19,803 bases of DNA from an uncultured Bacilli bacterium (GTDB lineage Bacteria > Bacillota_I > Bacilli_A > RF39 > UBA660), in assembly GCA_944331945.1 (NCBI GenBank), contig CALVJC010000096.1, positions 1 through 19,803 on the forward strand, written 5' to 3'. The notes beneath the pieces are model-generated. The model was given only the letters and a program-made list of their open reading frames with translations, did not search any database and was not told where the DNA came from. The first letter of the stretch is position 1. Each line of letters starts with the position of its first letter. The position numbers and the translations under genes were made by a program. Shown piece by piece: positions 7,524-14,781 of this stretch.

Positions 7524-7962
7524 ATTTGCAGGTATAACCTTCTGATTCTAGATTTTCTTTTACCGTGTCATAACTATTGTCATCATCATCACTGAATCCA
7601 AAATCATCTTTTTCTTCTTCGGTCATTTTAGTGACATCTGCTTCTACTGTCATGGTAAGAATGTTTCCATCTCTTTCGAAAGATTCCTTCATTCCCTCTG
7701 TTTGTTGTAGGTCTGTTTCTTTTAATGATTCTTCAATTTGATCTAGTTGCTCTTCATATTCATCATTTACCTCTATTTTAGTAATAGAAGTCATCTTGGT
7801 TGCAATATCGTTTTCAAAAGAAACGTTCCATTCTTGTGTCATGGTTGTTCCATCTGAACTATCTTCCATCGTGCAAGTTAAGATAGTTCCACTGTTTCCG
7901 CATCCGGTGACGCTAAGAAGCATTACTCCTATTAATGCACCTAAAAATAACTTTTTTTTCAT
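7522..7962 (-). CDS. Small secreted lipoprotein of unknown function
   Basis: The start was set at the ATG 7962, preceded by an excellent GGAGGT, giving 146 residues. The N-terminus is a lipoprotein signal: basic MKKK, a hydrophobic core and the lipobox VTGC with lipidated Cys21, so the protein should be anchored on the outer face of the membrane. The mature part is acidic, with a Thr-rich beta-like region (about 28-60), two Glu-rich helical stretches, a DDDD patch near residue 130 and cysteines at 30 and 145 that might form a disulfide. It recalls small YehR-like (DUF1307) lipoproteins in size and build, but I cannot assign it. It is a lone gene facing ychF, with its own promoter. Confidence 0.85.
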   Translation of the reverse strand: MKKKLFLGALIGVMLLSVTGCGNSGTILTCTMEDSSDGTTMTQEWNVSFENDIATKMTSITKIEVNDEYEEQLDQIEESLKETDLQQTEGMKESFERDGNILTMTVEADVTKMTEEEKDDFGFSDDDDNSYDTVKENLESEGYTCK

Positions 7963-7983
7963 AACTACCTCCATCTTTAGTTT

Positions 7984-8012
7984 ATTATATGTAGGGTAAA
8001 AGAGCAAGGAAA
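7984..8012 (-). promoter_or_regulatory. Promoter for the lipoprotein gene
   Basis: On the minus strand a perfect TATAAT (7989 to 7984) lies about 22 bases before the start codon. A poor -35 (TTTCCT, 8012 to 8007) is at 17 bases. Confidence 0.55.
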
Positions 8013-8041
8013 ATCGGAAAGTAATTTTTTTTGAAATTCAC

Positions 8042-8070
8042 TAGACATATTTTTTTTTCTTTGTTATAAT
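8042..8070 (+). promoter_or_regulatory. Strong extended -10 promoter for rpsF-ssb-rpsR
   Basis: TAGACA (8042-8047, five of six consensus bases), a 17-base spacer and TGTTATAAT (extended -10, hexamer 8065-8070). Transcription would start near 8077, inside or just before the structured leader. Confidence 0.88.
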
Positions 8071-8130
8071 ACAACCGAGTATTTAAAATACTCCTTACCT
8101 AGAAATAGGTCTTATGGCCAGAAGGAGGTG
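8071..8130 (+). promoter_or_regulatory. Structured rpsF leader resembling the S6:S18 autoregulatory element
   Basis: Between promoter and rpsF are two hairpins: GAGTA/TACTC (8077-8081 with 8089-8093) directly after a CCG at 8075-8077, and ACCTA/TAGGT closed by a GAAA loop (8097-8110). GGCC (8116-8119) and the GGAGGTG ribosome binding site (8124-8130) follow. In many bacteria the S6:S18 complex binds a CCG-containing motif in the rpsF leader to repress its own synthesis. The position and CCG fit, but the fold was judged by eye. If transcription starts exactly at 8077 the CCG would be partly lost, so the start site matters. Confidence 0.5.
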
Positions 8131-8135
8131 GAAAG

Positions 8136-8423
8136 ATGAACAAGTATGAAATTATGTTTATCGTGAAACCAGATTTAGAAGAGACAGCAATCAAAAAAGA
8201 AGCTGATAATCTAAAGAAGGTTTTAGTCGATCATAAGGCAAAAATCGTAGAAGAGAAAGCAATGGGTCAAAGAGAGTTAGCTTACGAAATAAAAAAATAT
8301 AAGAATGGTTACTACTTCTTATTTGTAATTGAAGCAGAACCTGAAGCTACGAAAGAATTTGATCGTTTAGCTCGTATCAATGAAAATTTATTGCGTCATT
8401 TAATCGTTCGTGTTGATGATTAA
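8136..8423 (+). CDS. rpsF: 30S ribosomal protein S6
   Basis: S6 sits on the platform of the 30S subunit and forms a complex with S18. The 95-residue protein has the family N-terminus NKYEIMFIVKPDLEE and the conserved MGQRELAYEIKKYKNGYYFL segment in the middle. It ends at the usual length, without a long acidic tail. It starts at ATG 8136 behind GGAGGTG. It is first in the rpsF-ssb-rpsR operon, the standard order in Bacilli, and is probably feedback-regulated through the upstream leader. Confidence 0.98.
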   Translation: MNKYEIMFIVKPDLEETAIKKEADNLKKVLVDHKAKIVEEKAMGQRELAYEIKKYKNGYYFLFVIEAEPEATKEFDRLARINENLLRHLIVRVDD

Positions 8424-8437
8424 GAAAAGAGGTAACT

Positions 8438-8941
8438 ATGAATAAAGTATTTTTAATAGGGAGATTAACAAGAGATCCAGAGCTTCGTTATACTGGAAAT
8501 AATACACCTGTGGCATCTTTTACTTTGGCGGTTAATCGTAATTTTACGAGTCAGTCTGGTGAAAGAGAAGCAGATTTTATTAATTGTGTTGTTTGGAGAA
8601 AACAAGCTGAAAATGTCAAAAATTATGTTCATCAAGGAACTCAAGTTGCGGTTGAAGGAAGAATTCAAGTCCGTAGTTATGATGATCAAAATGGACAAAG
8701 ACGTTATGTTACAGAAGTTGTAGCAGATAATGTGGAATTTTTAACTCCAAAAGGAGCATCAGGCAATAATTCTTCTATTCCAGTCAATAATTTTGCACCA
8801 CCAGCTCAAGAACCTACTCCATATGATTTTTCAAGTGATTCTGGTAGTGCAAATACGCAAAACGGTACGGATGTCTCTAGTAATCCCTATGCTGATTTTG
8901 GTGCTAGTATCGAAATTAGTGATGATGATTTACCATTTTAA
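8438..8941 (+). CDS. ssb: Single-stranded DNA-binding protein SSB
   Basis: SSB coats single-stranded DNA in replication, recombination and repair, and recruits partner proteins through its C-terminal tip. Residues 1-105 are the OB fold (MNKVFLIGRLTRDPELRY, then FINCVVWRKQAENV and VEGRIQVRSY). Next comes an Asn/Ser/Pro-rich flexible linker (about 108-158) and the acidic tip DDDLPF, which is complete. The length of 167 is typical for the main replicative SSB of Bacilli. Its place between rpsF and rpsR supports this rather than a phage or plasmid copy. The ribosome binding site is AAGAGGT, eight bases before the ATG. Confidence 0.98.
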   Translation: MNKVFLIGRLTRDPELRYTGNNTPVASFTLAVNRNFTSQSGEREADFINCVVWRKQAENVKNYVHQGTQVAVEGRIQVRSYDDQNGQRRYVTEVVADNVEFLTPKGASGNNSSIPVNNFAPPAQEPTPYDFSSDSGSANTQNGTDVSSNPYADFGASIEISDDDLPF

Positions 8942-8956
8942 AAAGGAGGGAAAAAG

Positions 8957-9172
8957 ATGGCAGAATTTTATCGTAAGAAGAAGAAAGTATGCTTAATGTG
9001 TACTGGAAAGCAAATTAACTATAAAGACGTTGATACTTTAAAAAAATATATTAATGAAAAAGGAAAAATTGTTCCAAGACGTGTAACAGGAAATTGTGCT
9101 CGTCATCAACGTTATATTGCTGAACAAATTAAAAGAGCAAGAGCAATTGCTTTATTACCTTATACGAAGTAA
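8957..9172 (+). CDS. rpsR: 30S ribosomal protein S18, zinc-binding form
   Basis: S18 pairs with S6 on the 30S platform and contacts the mRNA exit region. The 71-residue protein contains Cys12 and Cys15 (VCLMC) with Cys47 and His50 (NCARH). These are the four ligands of the zinc-binding version, so no zinc-independent replacement is indicated here. Conserved INYKDVDTLKKYI and the C-terminal IALLPYT are present. The ATG is preceded by AAAAGGAGGG. It is the last gene of the operon; its stop codon is part of the terminator stem. Confidence 0.98.
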   Translation: MAEFYRKKKKVCLMCTGKQINYKDVDTLKKYINEKGKIVPRRVTGNCARHQRYIAEQIKRARAIALLPYTK

Positions 9173-9197
9173 ATGAGAGAATCATTTACTTTTTTTG
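9167..9197 (+). terminator. Terminator of rpsF-ssb-rpsR, overlapping the rpsR stop codon
   Basis: A perfect 10-bp stem (AAGTAAATGA with TCATTTACTT), a five-base GAGAA loop and a run of T. The 5' arm includes the rpsR stop codon. The T-run flows into the -35 of the next promoter. Confidence 0.88.
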
Positions 9198-9223
9198 ATT
9201 CTTCAGAAAAAATATTATATAAT
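9195..9223 (+). promoter_or_regulatory. Promoter for the DHH-rplI-dnaB-M23-walJ-rlmH-ung operon
   Basis: TTGATT (9195-9200), a 17-base spacer and a perfect TATAAT (9218-9223). The predicted start near 9230 leaves a short leader before AAAAGGAGG and the ATG at 9249. No other good promoter or terminator was seen until 15438, suggesting one 6.2-kb transcript. Confidence 0.82.
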
Positions 9224-9248
9224 ATATATGAGTGAAAAGGAGGTAGCT

Positions 9249-10238
9249 ATGAAAATAGTAGATAAGAAAAAAGAAATTAAGCGTTATTTTCGACAAGCTA
9301 AGAGTATTTTTATTATGGCTCATCGGGATTTGGATTTAGATGCTTTAGGAAGTTCTCTTGGTATGTATTTTCTTCTTACTCGTTTACATAAAAATTGTTA
9401 TCTTATTATTGATGATAAAAGACACGAGCTTGGAGTTGCAAAAGTATTGCAAGAATTAGAGGGTTGTGTTCAAATTCTTACGAGTGATCAAGTAGAAGAA
9501 CATTTATATCTTCGTCAAAAAAGAAATTTGTTACTCATCTTAGATACAAATAAAACCGACTTAGTTCAAAGTGCTTCAGTATTAGATTTATTTTCAGAAG
9601 ATCAAATCATGATTTTTGATCATCATGATATTGGTGATACTTCGATTGAGGCTTCTTTACGTATTATTGATAATGAGGTTTCTAGTACATGCGAAATGAT
9701 TACAAATTTACTTGAGAGTTATAAAGTTACGTTAGATCCTTACTATGCTACATTAGTGTTAGCAGGGATGGTCTTAGATACTAATAACTTTACTTTGAAA
9801 ACGAATGCTAATACTTATTATAGTGCTTATTATTTGGCTTTAATGGGAGCAAGTAGTAAAAAAGTACAATATTTATTAAAACAAGATTTAAAAGAATATA
9901 TGGAAAGACAAACTATGATTACAAATGTTGATATTTTAAACGAAAAAATTGCTATTTCTAAGGGAAGTCCTTATACTATATATCGGAAAGAGGATCTTGC
10001 TAAGACGGCAGATAGTCTTTTATTCTTTAATAATATTGAATTATCGTTTGTAATTGGAAAAATTAATGATAAAGATGTTTATATTAGTGGAAGAAGTCTT
10101 GGAAAATACCATGTTTCGAATATTTTAGAAAAGTTAGGTGGCGGTGGTGATCAAATGGGTGGTGCCTGTCGCATTGCCAATAGTTCTATTAGTAAAGCAG
10201 AACAAAAGCTTTTACAAATTCTGAAGAAGGAGGAATAG
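9249..10238 (+). CDS. Stand-alone DHH/DHHA1 phosphodiesterase, GdpP-like
   Basis: The 329-residue protein matches the C-terminal half of GdpP (YybT), which hydrolyses the second messenger c-di-AMP. Metal-site motifs are present: AHRDLDLDALG (24-34), LDTNKTD (99-104), FDHHDIGD (123-130) and VLDTNNF (175-181). A DHHA1 domain follows from about residue 235. The two membrane segments, PAS and degenerate GGDEF domains of GdpP are absent: the gene begins at ATG 9249 behind a strong AAAAGGAGG, just after its promoter. The usual GGGH of DHHA1 reads GGGGD (297-301). In Bacillus gdpP directly precedes rplI and dnaC, so position supports a GdpP origin. NrnA-type oligonucleotide phosphodiesterase activity is an alternative. 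Mycoplasmas have a comparable stand-alone enzyme, PdeM. Confidence 0.85.
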   Translation: MKIVDKKKEIKRYFRQAKSIFIMAHRDLDLDALGSSLGMYFLLTRLHKNCYLIIDDKRHELGVAKVLQELEGCVQILTSDQVEEHLYLRQKRNLLLILDTNKTDLVQSASVLDLFSEDQIMIFDHHDIGDTSIEASLRIIDNEVSSTCEMITNLLESYKVTLDPYYATLVLAGMVLDTNNFTLKTNANTYYSAYYLALMGASSKKVQYLLKQDLKEYMERQTMITNVDILNEKIAISKGSPYTIYRKEDLAKTADSLLFFNNIELSFVIGKINDKDVYISGRSLGKYHVSNILEKLGGGGDQMGGACRIANSSISKAEQKLLQILKKEE

Positions 10239-10239
10239 A

Positions 10240-10680
10240 ATGAAAGTCATTTTTTTAAAAGATTTAAAAAATCAAGGAAAAAAGGGGCAAATAAAAGAAG
10301 TTAAAGATGGATATGCTGAAAACTTTTTAATTAAAAAAGGGTATGCGGTGATTGCTAGTGGCTCTAATTTAGCAAAATTAGAGGAAGAAAAGAAAAATCA
10401 GGCCCTTTTGGAAGAAAAAAAGAAAAAAGAGGCTCTTGCTTTAAAAGAAAAACTTGAAAAAGAAGTTTTAACTTTTACGGTAAAGACAGGAGAACAAGAT
10501 AAAGTTTTTGGAAGTGTTAGTATTAAGCAAATAAAAGAAGCTTTATCTAAGGCAGGATATCAACTAGAGAAGAGTGCGATTCAGATGGAAAGTTCACTTG
10601 CTACTTTAGGTTTTCACACAATTATGATAGAATTGTATAAAGGGGTTTTAGCGAAAGTAAAAGTACATTTAGTGAAGTAG
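10240..10680 (+). CDS. rplI: 50S ribosomal protein L9
   Basis: L9 binds 23S rRNA near the L1 stalk and helps keep reading frame. The 146-residue protein has the conserved N-domain MKVIFLKDLKNQGKKGQIKE with DGYAENFLIKKGYA (1-40), a long Lys/Glu-rich connecting helix (about 45-80) and a C-domain with GEQDKVFGSVS. The ATG lies one base after the stop of the DHH gene, whose last codons supply the GGAGG ribosome binding site, so translation is probably coupled. The rplI-dnaB order is conserved in Bacilli. Confidence 0.98.
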   Translation: MKVIFLKDLKNQGKKGQIKEVKDGYAENFLIKKGYAVIASGSNLAKLEEEKKNQALLEEKKKKEALALKEKLEKEVLTFTVKTGEQDKVFGSVSIKQIKEALSKAGYQLEKSAIQMESSLATLGFHTIMIELYKGVLAKVKVHLVK

Positions 10681-10693
10681 GGGGGGATAAGAA

Positions 10694-12037
10694 ATGGCCT
10701 TAAAGCAATTACCACATAATTTAGAAGCAGAAGAGAGTGTTTTAGGTGCTTGTTTCTTATCGGTAAATGCTCTTGAAACTGCTGTAGAAAGTTTAAATGA
10801 TACGGATTTCTTTGATAATAAACATGCAAAGATTTTTAAAGCTTTACAGAATTTAGTGGAAGAGAAGATACCAGTGGATTTGACGACGGTAACCAGCGAG
10901 CTTACAAAGCAAAATTGGTTAAATGAAGTTGGGGGAGTTACTTATTTAACAGAGGTCATTCAATTTGTACCGACTGCAGCGAATGTGGAATATTATATTA
11001 AAGAAGTTTTAGATAGTTCGCTTTTAAGAAGATTAATTGAGACTGCTACTGATATTGCTACTTCTGGTTATAATGGGCAAGACAGTGTGAATGAAATTTT
11101 AGACTCTGCAGAGAAGAAAATCTTAACGATAGCGAAAAATCGTAAGGCCAGTGAATTTAAAAGTATTCAAGATGTTCTTGTTAAAGCGCAAGCAGATTTA
11201 GAAAAGTTAGCAGATTTAAAAGGTGAAATTACAGGAATTGCTACTGGTTGGTATGATTTTGATAAATTAACGGCTGGACTTCATGAGAATGAGTTAATTA
11301 TCATTGCTGCGCGTCCTGGTATGGGTAAAACTGCTTTTGCTTTGAATTTAGCTACTTATGTTACGACTCATAGTGAAAAAACGGTGGCGGTGTTTAACCT
11401 TGAAATGGGTGCCGAGCAGTTAGCTAGTCGTATTTTATCTTCTTTAGGTCAAATCGAAGGTTATAAATTAAGAACAGGACGGATGCTTAATACGGATTGG
11501 AAACGATTCAATGAAGCGGCCAGTCAATTAAGTCAAGCAAACTTATATATTGATGATACGCCAGGTATTAGTATTGGAGAAATTAGAGCTAAGTGTCGGC
11601 GTTTATCTTCTTCTAGCGATGGGCTTGACTTAGTGATTATCGATTATTTACAATTAATATCAGGAGGAAAAAATTACGGAACGAATCGACAACAGGAAGT
11701 AGCAGATATTTCTCGTAGTTTGAAGACTCTAGCGATGGAATTACATATTCCCGTTATCGCATTGGCTCAACTATCTCGTAGTGTAGAAGGAAGAGAAGAT
11801 AAAAGACCAATGCTTTCTGACTTACGGGAATCTGGTTCGATTGAACAAGATGCGGATTTAGTTGGTTTCTTATATCGAGAAGATTATTATACGAAAGAAG
11901 CTAAAAAAGATGCGAATAGTATGAGTGAATTTATTATTGCAAAACATAGAAATGGACCTCAAGCGACAATTTCATTATTGTTTAAAAAAGATACATCAAC
12001 GTTTTTGAACATGACAAGAGAACAAGAGGAGGAATAG
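10694..12037 (+). CDS. dnaB: Replicative DNA helicase DnaB (DnaC in Bacillus naming)
   Basis: This hexameric 5'-to-3' helicase unwinds DNA at the replication fork. The 447-residue protein has the N-terminal domain starting LPHNLEAEESVLGA (6-19), a linker helix (about 150-185), and a RecA-like domain with Walker A ARPGMGKT (206-213), Walker B LVIIDYLQLI, and motifs QEVADISRSLK and LRESGSIEQDADLV. It starts at ATG 10694, after an unusually G-rich GGGGGG ribosome binding site. It is third in the long operon. No intein or insertion is seen. Confidence 0.98.
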   Translation: MALKQLPHNLEAEESVLGACFLSVNALETAVESLNDTDFFDNKHAKIFKALQNLVEEKIPVDLTTVTSELTKQNWLNEVGGVTYLTEVIQFVPTAANVEYYIKEVLDSSLLRRLIETATDIATSGYNGQDSVNEILDSAEKKILTIAKNRKASEFKSIQDVLVKAQADLEKLADLKGEITGIATGWYDFDKLTAGLHENELIIIAARPGMGKTAFALNLATYVTTHSEKTVAVFNLEMGAEQLASRILSSLGQIEGYKLRTGRMLNTDWKRFNEAASQLSQANLYIDDTPGISIGEIRAKCRRLSSSSDGLDLVIIDYLQLISGGKNYGTNRQQEVADISRSLKTLAMELHIPVIALAQLSRSVEGREDKRPMLSDLRESGSIEQDADLVGFLYREDYYTKEAKKDANSMSEFIIAKHRNGPQATISLLFKKDTSTFLNMTREQEEE

Positions 12038-12038
12038 A

Positions 12039-13556
12039 ATGAATTTAAAAAATGTTCTCATGATTTCAATGGCGGCTATTATAAGTCTTATCATTTTATT
12101 TATTGCTCCTGTTACCAAGGCTTTAGAGCCGAGAAATGTTTATCGCGTTTATTTAGCAGGAAAATCAATTGGGTTAGTGGAAGATGCTACGGCTTTGGAT
12201 CAATATATTGATAATGAACAGCAAATATTAAGAGAGCAATATCAGGTAGATAAAGTGTATGCTCCTGAAGATTTAAAGATTGTAAAAGATATTACTTATA
12301 ATGAAAATATTTCGACGACGCAAGAAATTTATGAAAAAATTAAAGATATAGAACCATTTACGATTAAAGGTTATGAAATTACGATTACTGGTATTGATAC
12401 GACAAATGAGCAAGGGGAAACGGTGGAAGGAAAGGATCAAACGATTTATGTTTTAGATCAAGCTGTTTTTGAAGAAGCAATGGATACTACGATTCGAGCT
12501 TTGACAGGAAGTGATCGCTATGATAAATATATCAATAATGAACAAGCGGAGATTGCTAGTGGTAGTACCGGATCTATTATAGAAAATATTTATATTGAAA
12601 ATAAAGTGACGGTAAAAGAAAAGAATATTCCTTCCGATGAAACGATTTATGAAGATAGTACGGATTTAAGTAAATATCTTTTATATGGTACTTTGGATGA
12701 ACAGCAACAATATACGGTTCAAAAAGGAGATACGATTAGTGATGTTTCCTTTAATAATCGGTTAAGTAATGAAGAATTCTTGATAGCAAATCCAGAGTTT
12801 ACTGATGCGAATAGTCTTTTGTATGAAGGACAAAATGTTAATATTAGTATTATTCAACCGCAATTTCGTTTAATTGAGGTTGAGCATCAGGTTGCTTTGC
12901 AAGATATTCCTTATGAAACAGAAACAAGATATGATAATACACAATATACGACTTATGAAGAAACCATACAAGAAGGAGTTAATGGTTCTCAGTTGGTTAC
13001 TTCTAAAGTAGAAAAAGTAAATGGTCAGGTAGAAAATGCAACGATCGATCATTCGGCAACTCAAGTTATTACTGAACCTACCAAGAGAATTATTGTTAAA
13101 GGTACAAAACAACGTTATTCAGGTGGAGGTACAGATAGTAGTTTAAGTAGTAATACGAAAGTAGAAGGTTATTGGTTATGGCCAACGAGAACGCCTTACT
13201 ATATTAGTAGTACTTATGGTTATCGTTGGGGAACGTTACATGATGGAATGGATATTGCGGGAGCTGGATATGGTTCACCAATTTATGCTTCCAATAATGG
13301 TATCGTTGTTGCTTCTTCTTATAAATATGATAATGGAGAGTACATTGTAATTAATCATAATAATGGATATTATACGATTTATGCACATTTATCTGCTCGT
13401 TATGTTAGCGTGGGACAAGAAGTATCCATTGGAGATACGATTGGAGCAATGGGTCAGTCAGGATTTGCAACAGGAGTTCATGTACACTTTGGTTTATGGA
13501 GAGGATATCCATATAGTAGAGGATCTTCTTCGATGAATCCAATGAGTTTATTCTAA
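12039..13556 (+). CDS. Membrane-anchored or secreted M23 peptidase with LysM and G5 domains
   Basis: M23 enzymes are zinc endopeptidases that cut peptidoglycan cross-bridges or stem peptides. The 505-residue protein has an N-terminal hydrophobic segment (6-24) serving as signal or anchor. An alpha/beta region of unknown fold follows (30-215), then a LysM domain (about 224-270, starting YTVQKGDTISDV), a G5 domain (about 275-356) and the catalytic domain (about 380-490). Zinc ligands His401, Asp405 and His483 and catalytic His450 and His481 are all present (HDGMD, YAHLS, HVHFG), so it should be active. It starts one base after the dnaB stop and overlaps walJ by one base. Its position between dnaB and walJ is where Bacillus has the walRKHI region. 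Confidence 0.92.
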   Translation: MNLKNVLMISMAAIISLIILFIAPVTKALEPRNVYRVYLAGKSIGLVEDATALDQYIDNEQQILREQYQVDKVYAPEDLKIVKDITYNENISTTQEIYEKIKDIEPFTIKGYEITITGIDTTNEQGETVEGKDQTIYVLDQAVFEEAMDTTIRALTGSDRYDKYINNEQAEIASGSTGSIIENIYIENKVTVKEKNIPSDETIYEDSTDLSKYLLYGTLDEQQQYTVQKGDTISDVSFNNRLSNEEFLIANPEFTDANSLLYEGQNVNISIIQPQFRLIEVEHQVALQDIPYETETRYDNTQYTTYEETIQEGVNGSQLVTSKVEKVNGQVENATIDHSATQVITEPTKRIIVKGTKQRYSGGGTDSSLSSNTKVEGYWLWPTRTPYYISSTYGYRWGTLHDGMDIAGAGYGSPIYASNNGIVVASSYKYDNGEYIVINHNNGYYTIYAHLSARYVSVGQEVSIGDTIGAMGQSGFATGVHVHFGLWRGYPYSRGSSSMNPMSLF

Positions 13557-14317
13557 TGGAATTTAAAGTATTAGCAAGTGGTTCCAAGGGTAATTGTTCT
13601 TTTGTAACATGTGGAGCCACTTCTTTTCTTATTGATATTGGCATTTCTTATCATCGTTTATTAAAAGAACTTGATTTGATGGAGATGTCTTTATCTGATA
13701 TATCATTTCTTTTGTTGACCCATACCCATCGCGATCATATTTCTGGTCTTGCTGTTTTAGTGAAACATAGTACCTTTAAAATATATATACGAGAAGAAAT
13801 GTACCCGGAAGTAAAAGCTGTTTTACCAATCGAGAGAATTGAATTTTATCAAGATGAGATGCATCTTGCGGATATTTCTTTAAATTTGATTCATACTTCG
13901 CATGATGCTCCAGGCAGTGTGGGATTTCTTTTTTCGTATTTTGATCATAGTCTGGTTTATATTACTGATACGGGTTATTTAAACCGTAAATATTTGAAGT
14001 TATTAAAAAATAAAGAAATTTATTATATAGAAAGTAATCATGATGAAAAGATGTTAATGGATGGACCATATCCTTATGTGATTAAGCAACGTATTCTTAG
14101 TGATAGGGGCCATTTATCGAATGAAACAACAGGGGAGTATCTGCAAGAATTAGTAGGTAATCGTACAAAATATGTTGTCTTAGCACATCTTAGTGAACAT
14201 AATAATACAGAAGAGTTAGCTTATACGACTACTTTTAATAAATTAAAAGAAACGAAATATCAACCGATTTTGTTAATTGCGAAACAAGAGGAAGCGAGTG
14301 AATTGTTAGAAGTATGA
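13556..14317 (+). CDS. walJ: WalJ (YycJ) metallo-beta-lactamase fold hydrolase
   Basis: WalJ/YycJ is a metallo-beta-lactamase-fold protein usually encoded beside the WalRK two-component system; it has been linked to cell-wall and DNA-repair phenotypes, and its substrate is not settled. The 253-residue protein has the metal motif HTHRDH (56-61), HDAPGSVGFLF, the second metal-site Asp in ITDTG, and the family motif LSDRGHLSN near residue 181. The start codon overlaps the stop of the M23 gene as TAATG. No Shine-Dalgarno sequence stands before it, which suggests translation by reinitiation. walR, walK, walH and walI are absent from this window. The gene overlaps rlmH by four bases. Confidence 0.93.
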   Translation: MEFKVLASGSKGNCSFVTCGATSFLIDIGISYHRLLKELDLMEMSLSDISFLLLTHTHRDHISGLAVLVKHSTFKIYIREEMYPEVKAVLPIERIEFYQDEMHLADISLNLIHTSHDAPGSVGFLFSYFDHSLVYITDTGYLNRKYLKLLKNKEIYYIESNHDEKMLMDGPYPYVIKQRILSDRGHLSNETTGEYLQELVGNRTKYVVLAHLSEHNNTEELAYTTTFNKLKETKYQPILLIAKQEEASELLEV

Positions 14318-14769
14318 TTAAATTATTGTGTGTAGGCAAATTAAAAGAAAAATATTTTCAAGATGCGGTAGCAGAATATGAAAAAAGGCTTTCTAAATAT
14401 ACAAAGTTAAGAATGATAGAAGTTGCCGATTGTTCTTATGACGATATTGAAAAAGTAAAAGAGAAGGAAGGGGAAGAACTTTTAAAACATATTGATGAAA
14501 GAGATTATGTTATTACGCTTGCGATTGAAGGAAAACAACTTGATTCTCTTTCTTTTGCAAAAACTCTTGACCAGTTAGAAATGCAAGGAAAAAATCTTTG
14601 CTTTGTGATAGGAGGAAGTTATGGACTTTCCTCTTCGGTCTTAAAGCGTTCGCAAATGTCACTTAGTTTTTCTTCGATGACTTTTCCTCATCAATTGTTT
14701 CGGGTTCTTTTCTTAGAACAATTGTATCGAGCTTATAAAATAAATAATAATGAAAAATATCATAAGTAG
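14314..14769 (+). CDS. rlmH: 23S rRNA (pseudouridine-1915) N3-methyltransferase RlmH
   Basis: RlmH uses S-adenosylmethionine to methylate pseudouridine 1915 in helix 69 of 23S rRNA, acting on assembled 70S ribosomes. The 151-residue protein is slightly shorter than usual (about 155-160). It has LLCVGKLKEKYF at the N-terminus, the SPOUT knot FVIGGSYGLS, FSSMTFPHQLFRVLFLEQLY, and the diagnostic C-terminal end KYHK. The start is the ATG of an ATGA overlap with the walJ stop. walJ followed by rlmH is a conserved pair in Bacilli, with htrA between them in some species; no htrA is present here. Confidence 0.97.
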   Translation: MIKLLCVGKLKEKYFQDAVAEYEKRLSKYTKLRMIEVADCSYDDIEKVKEKEGEELLKHIDERDYVITLAIEGKQLDSLSFAKTLDQLEMQGKNLCFVIGGSYGLSSSVLKRSQMSLSFSSMTFPHQLFRVLFLEQLYRAYKINNNEKYHK

Positions 14770-14781
14770 TGGAGGTTTATT

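Noticed and set aside
9195..9248. An N-terminal extension of the DHH protein that might carry a GdpP membrane segment.
   Set aside because: The 18 extra codons overlap the promoter, lie upstream of the likely transcription start and are too few for a membrane domain.
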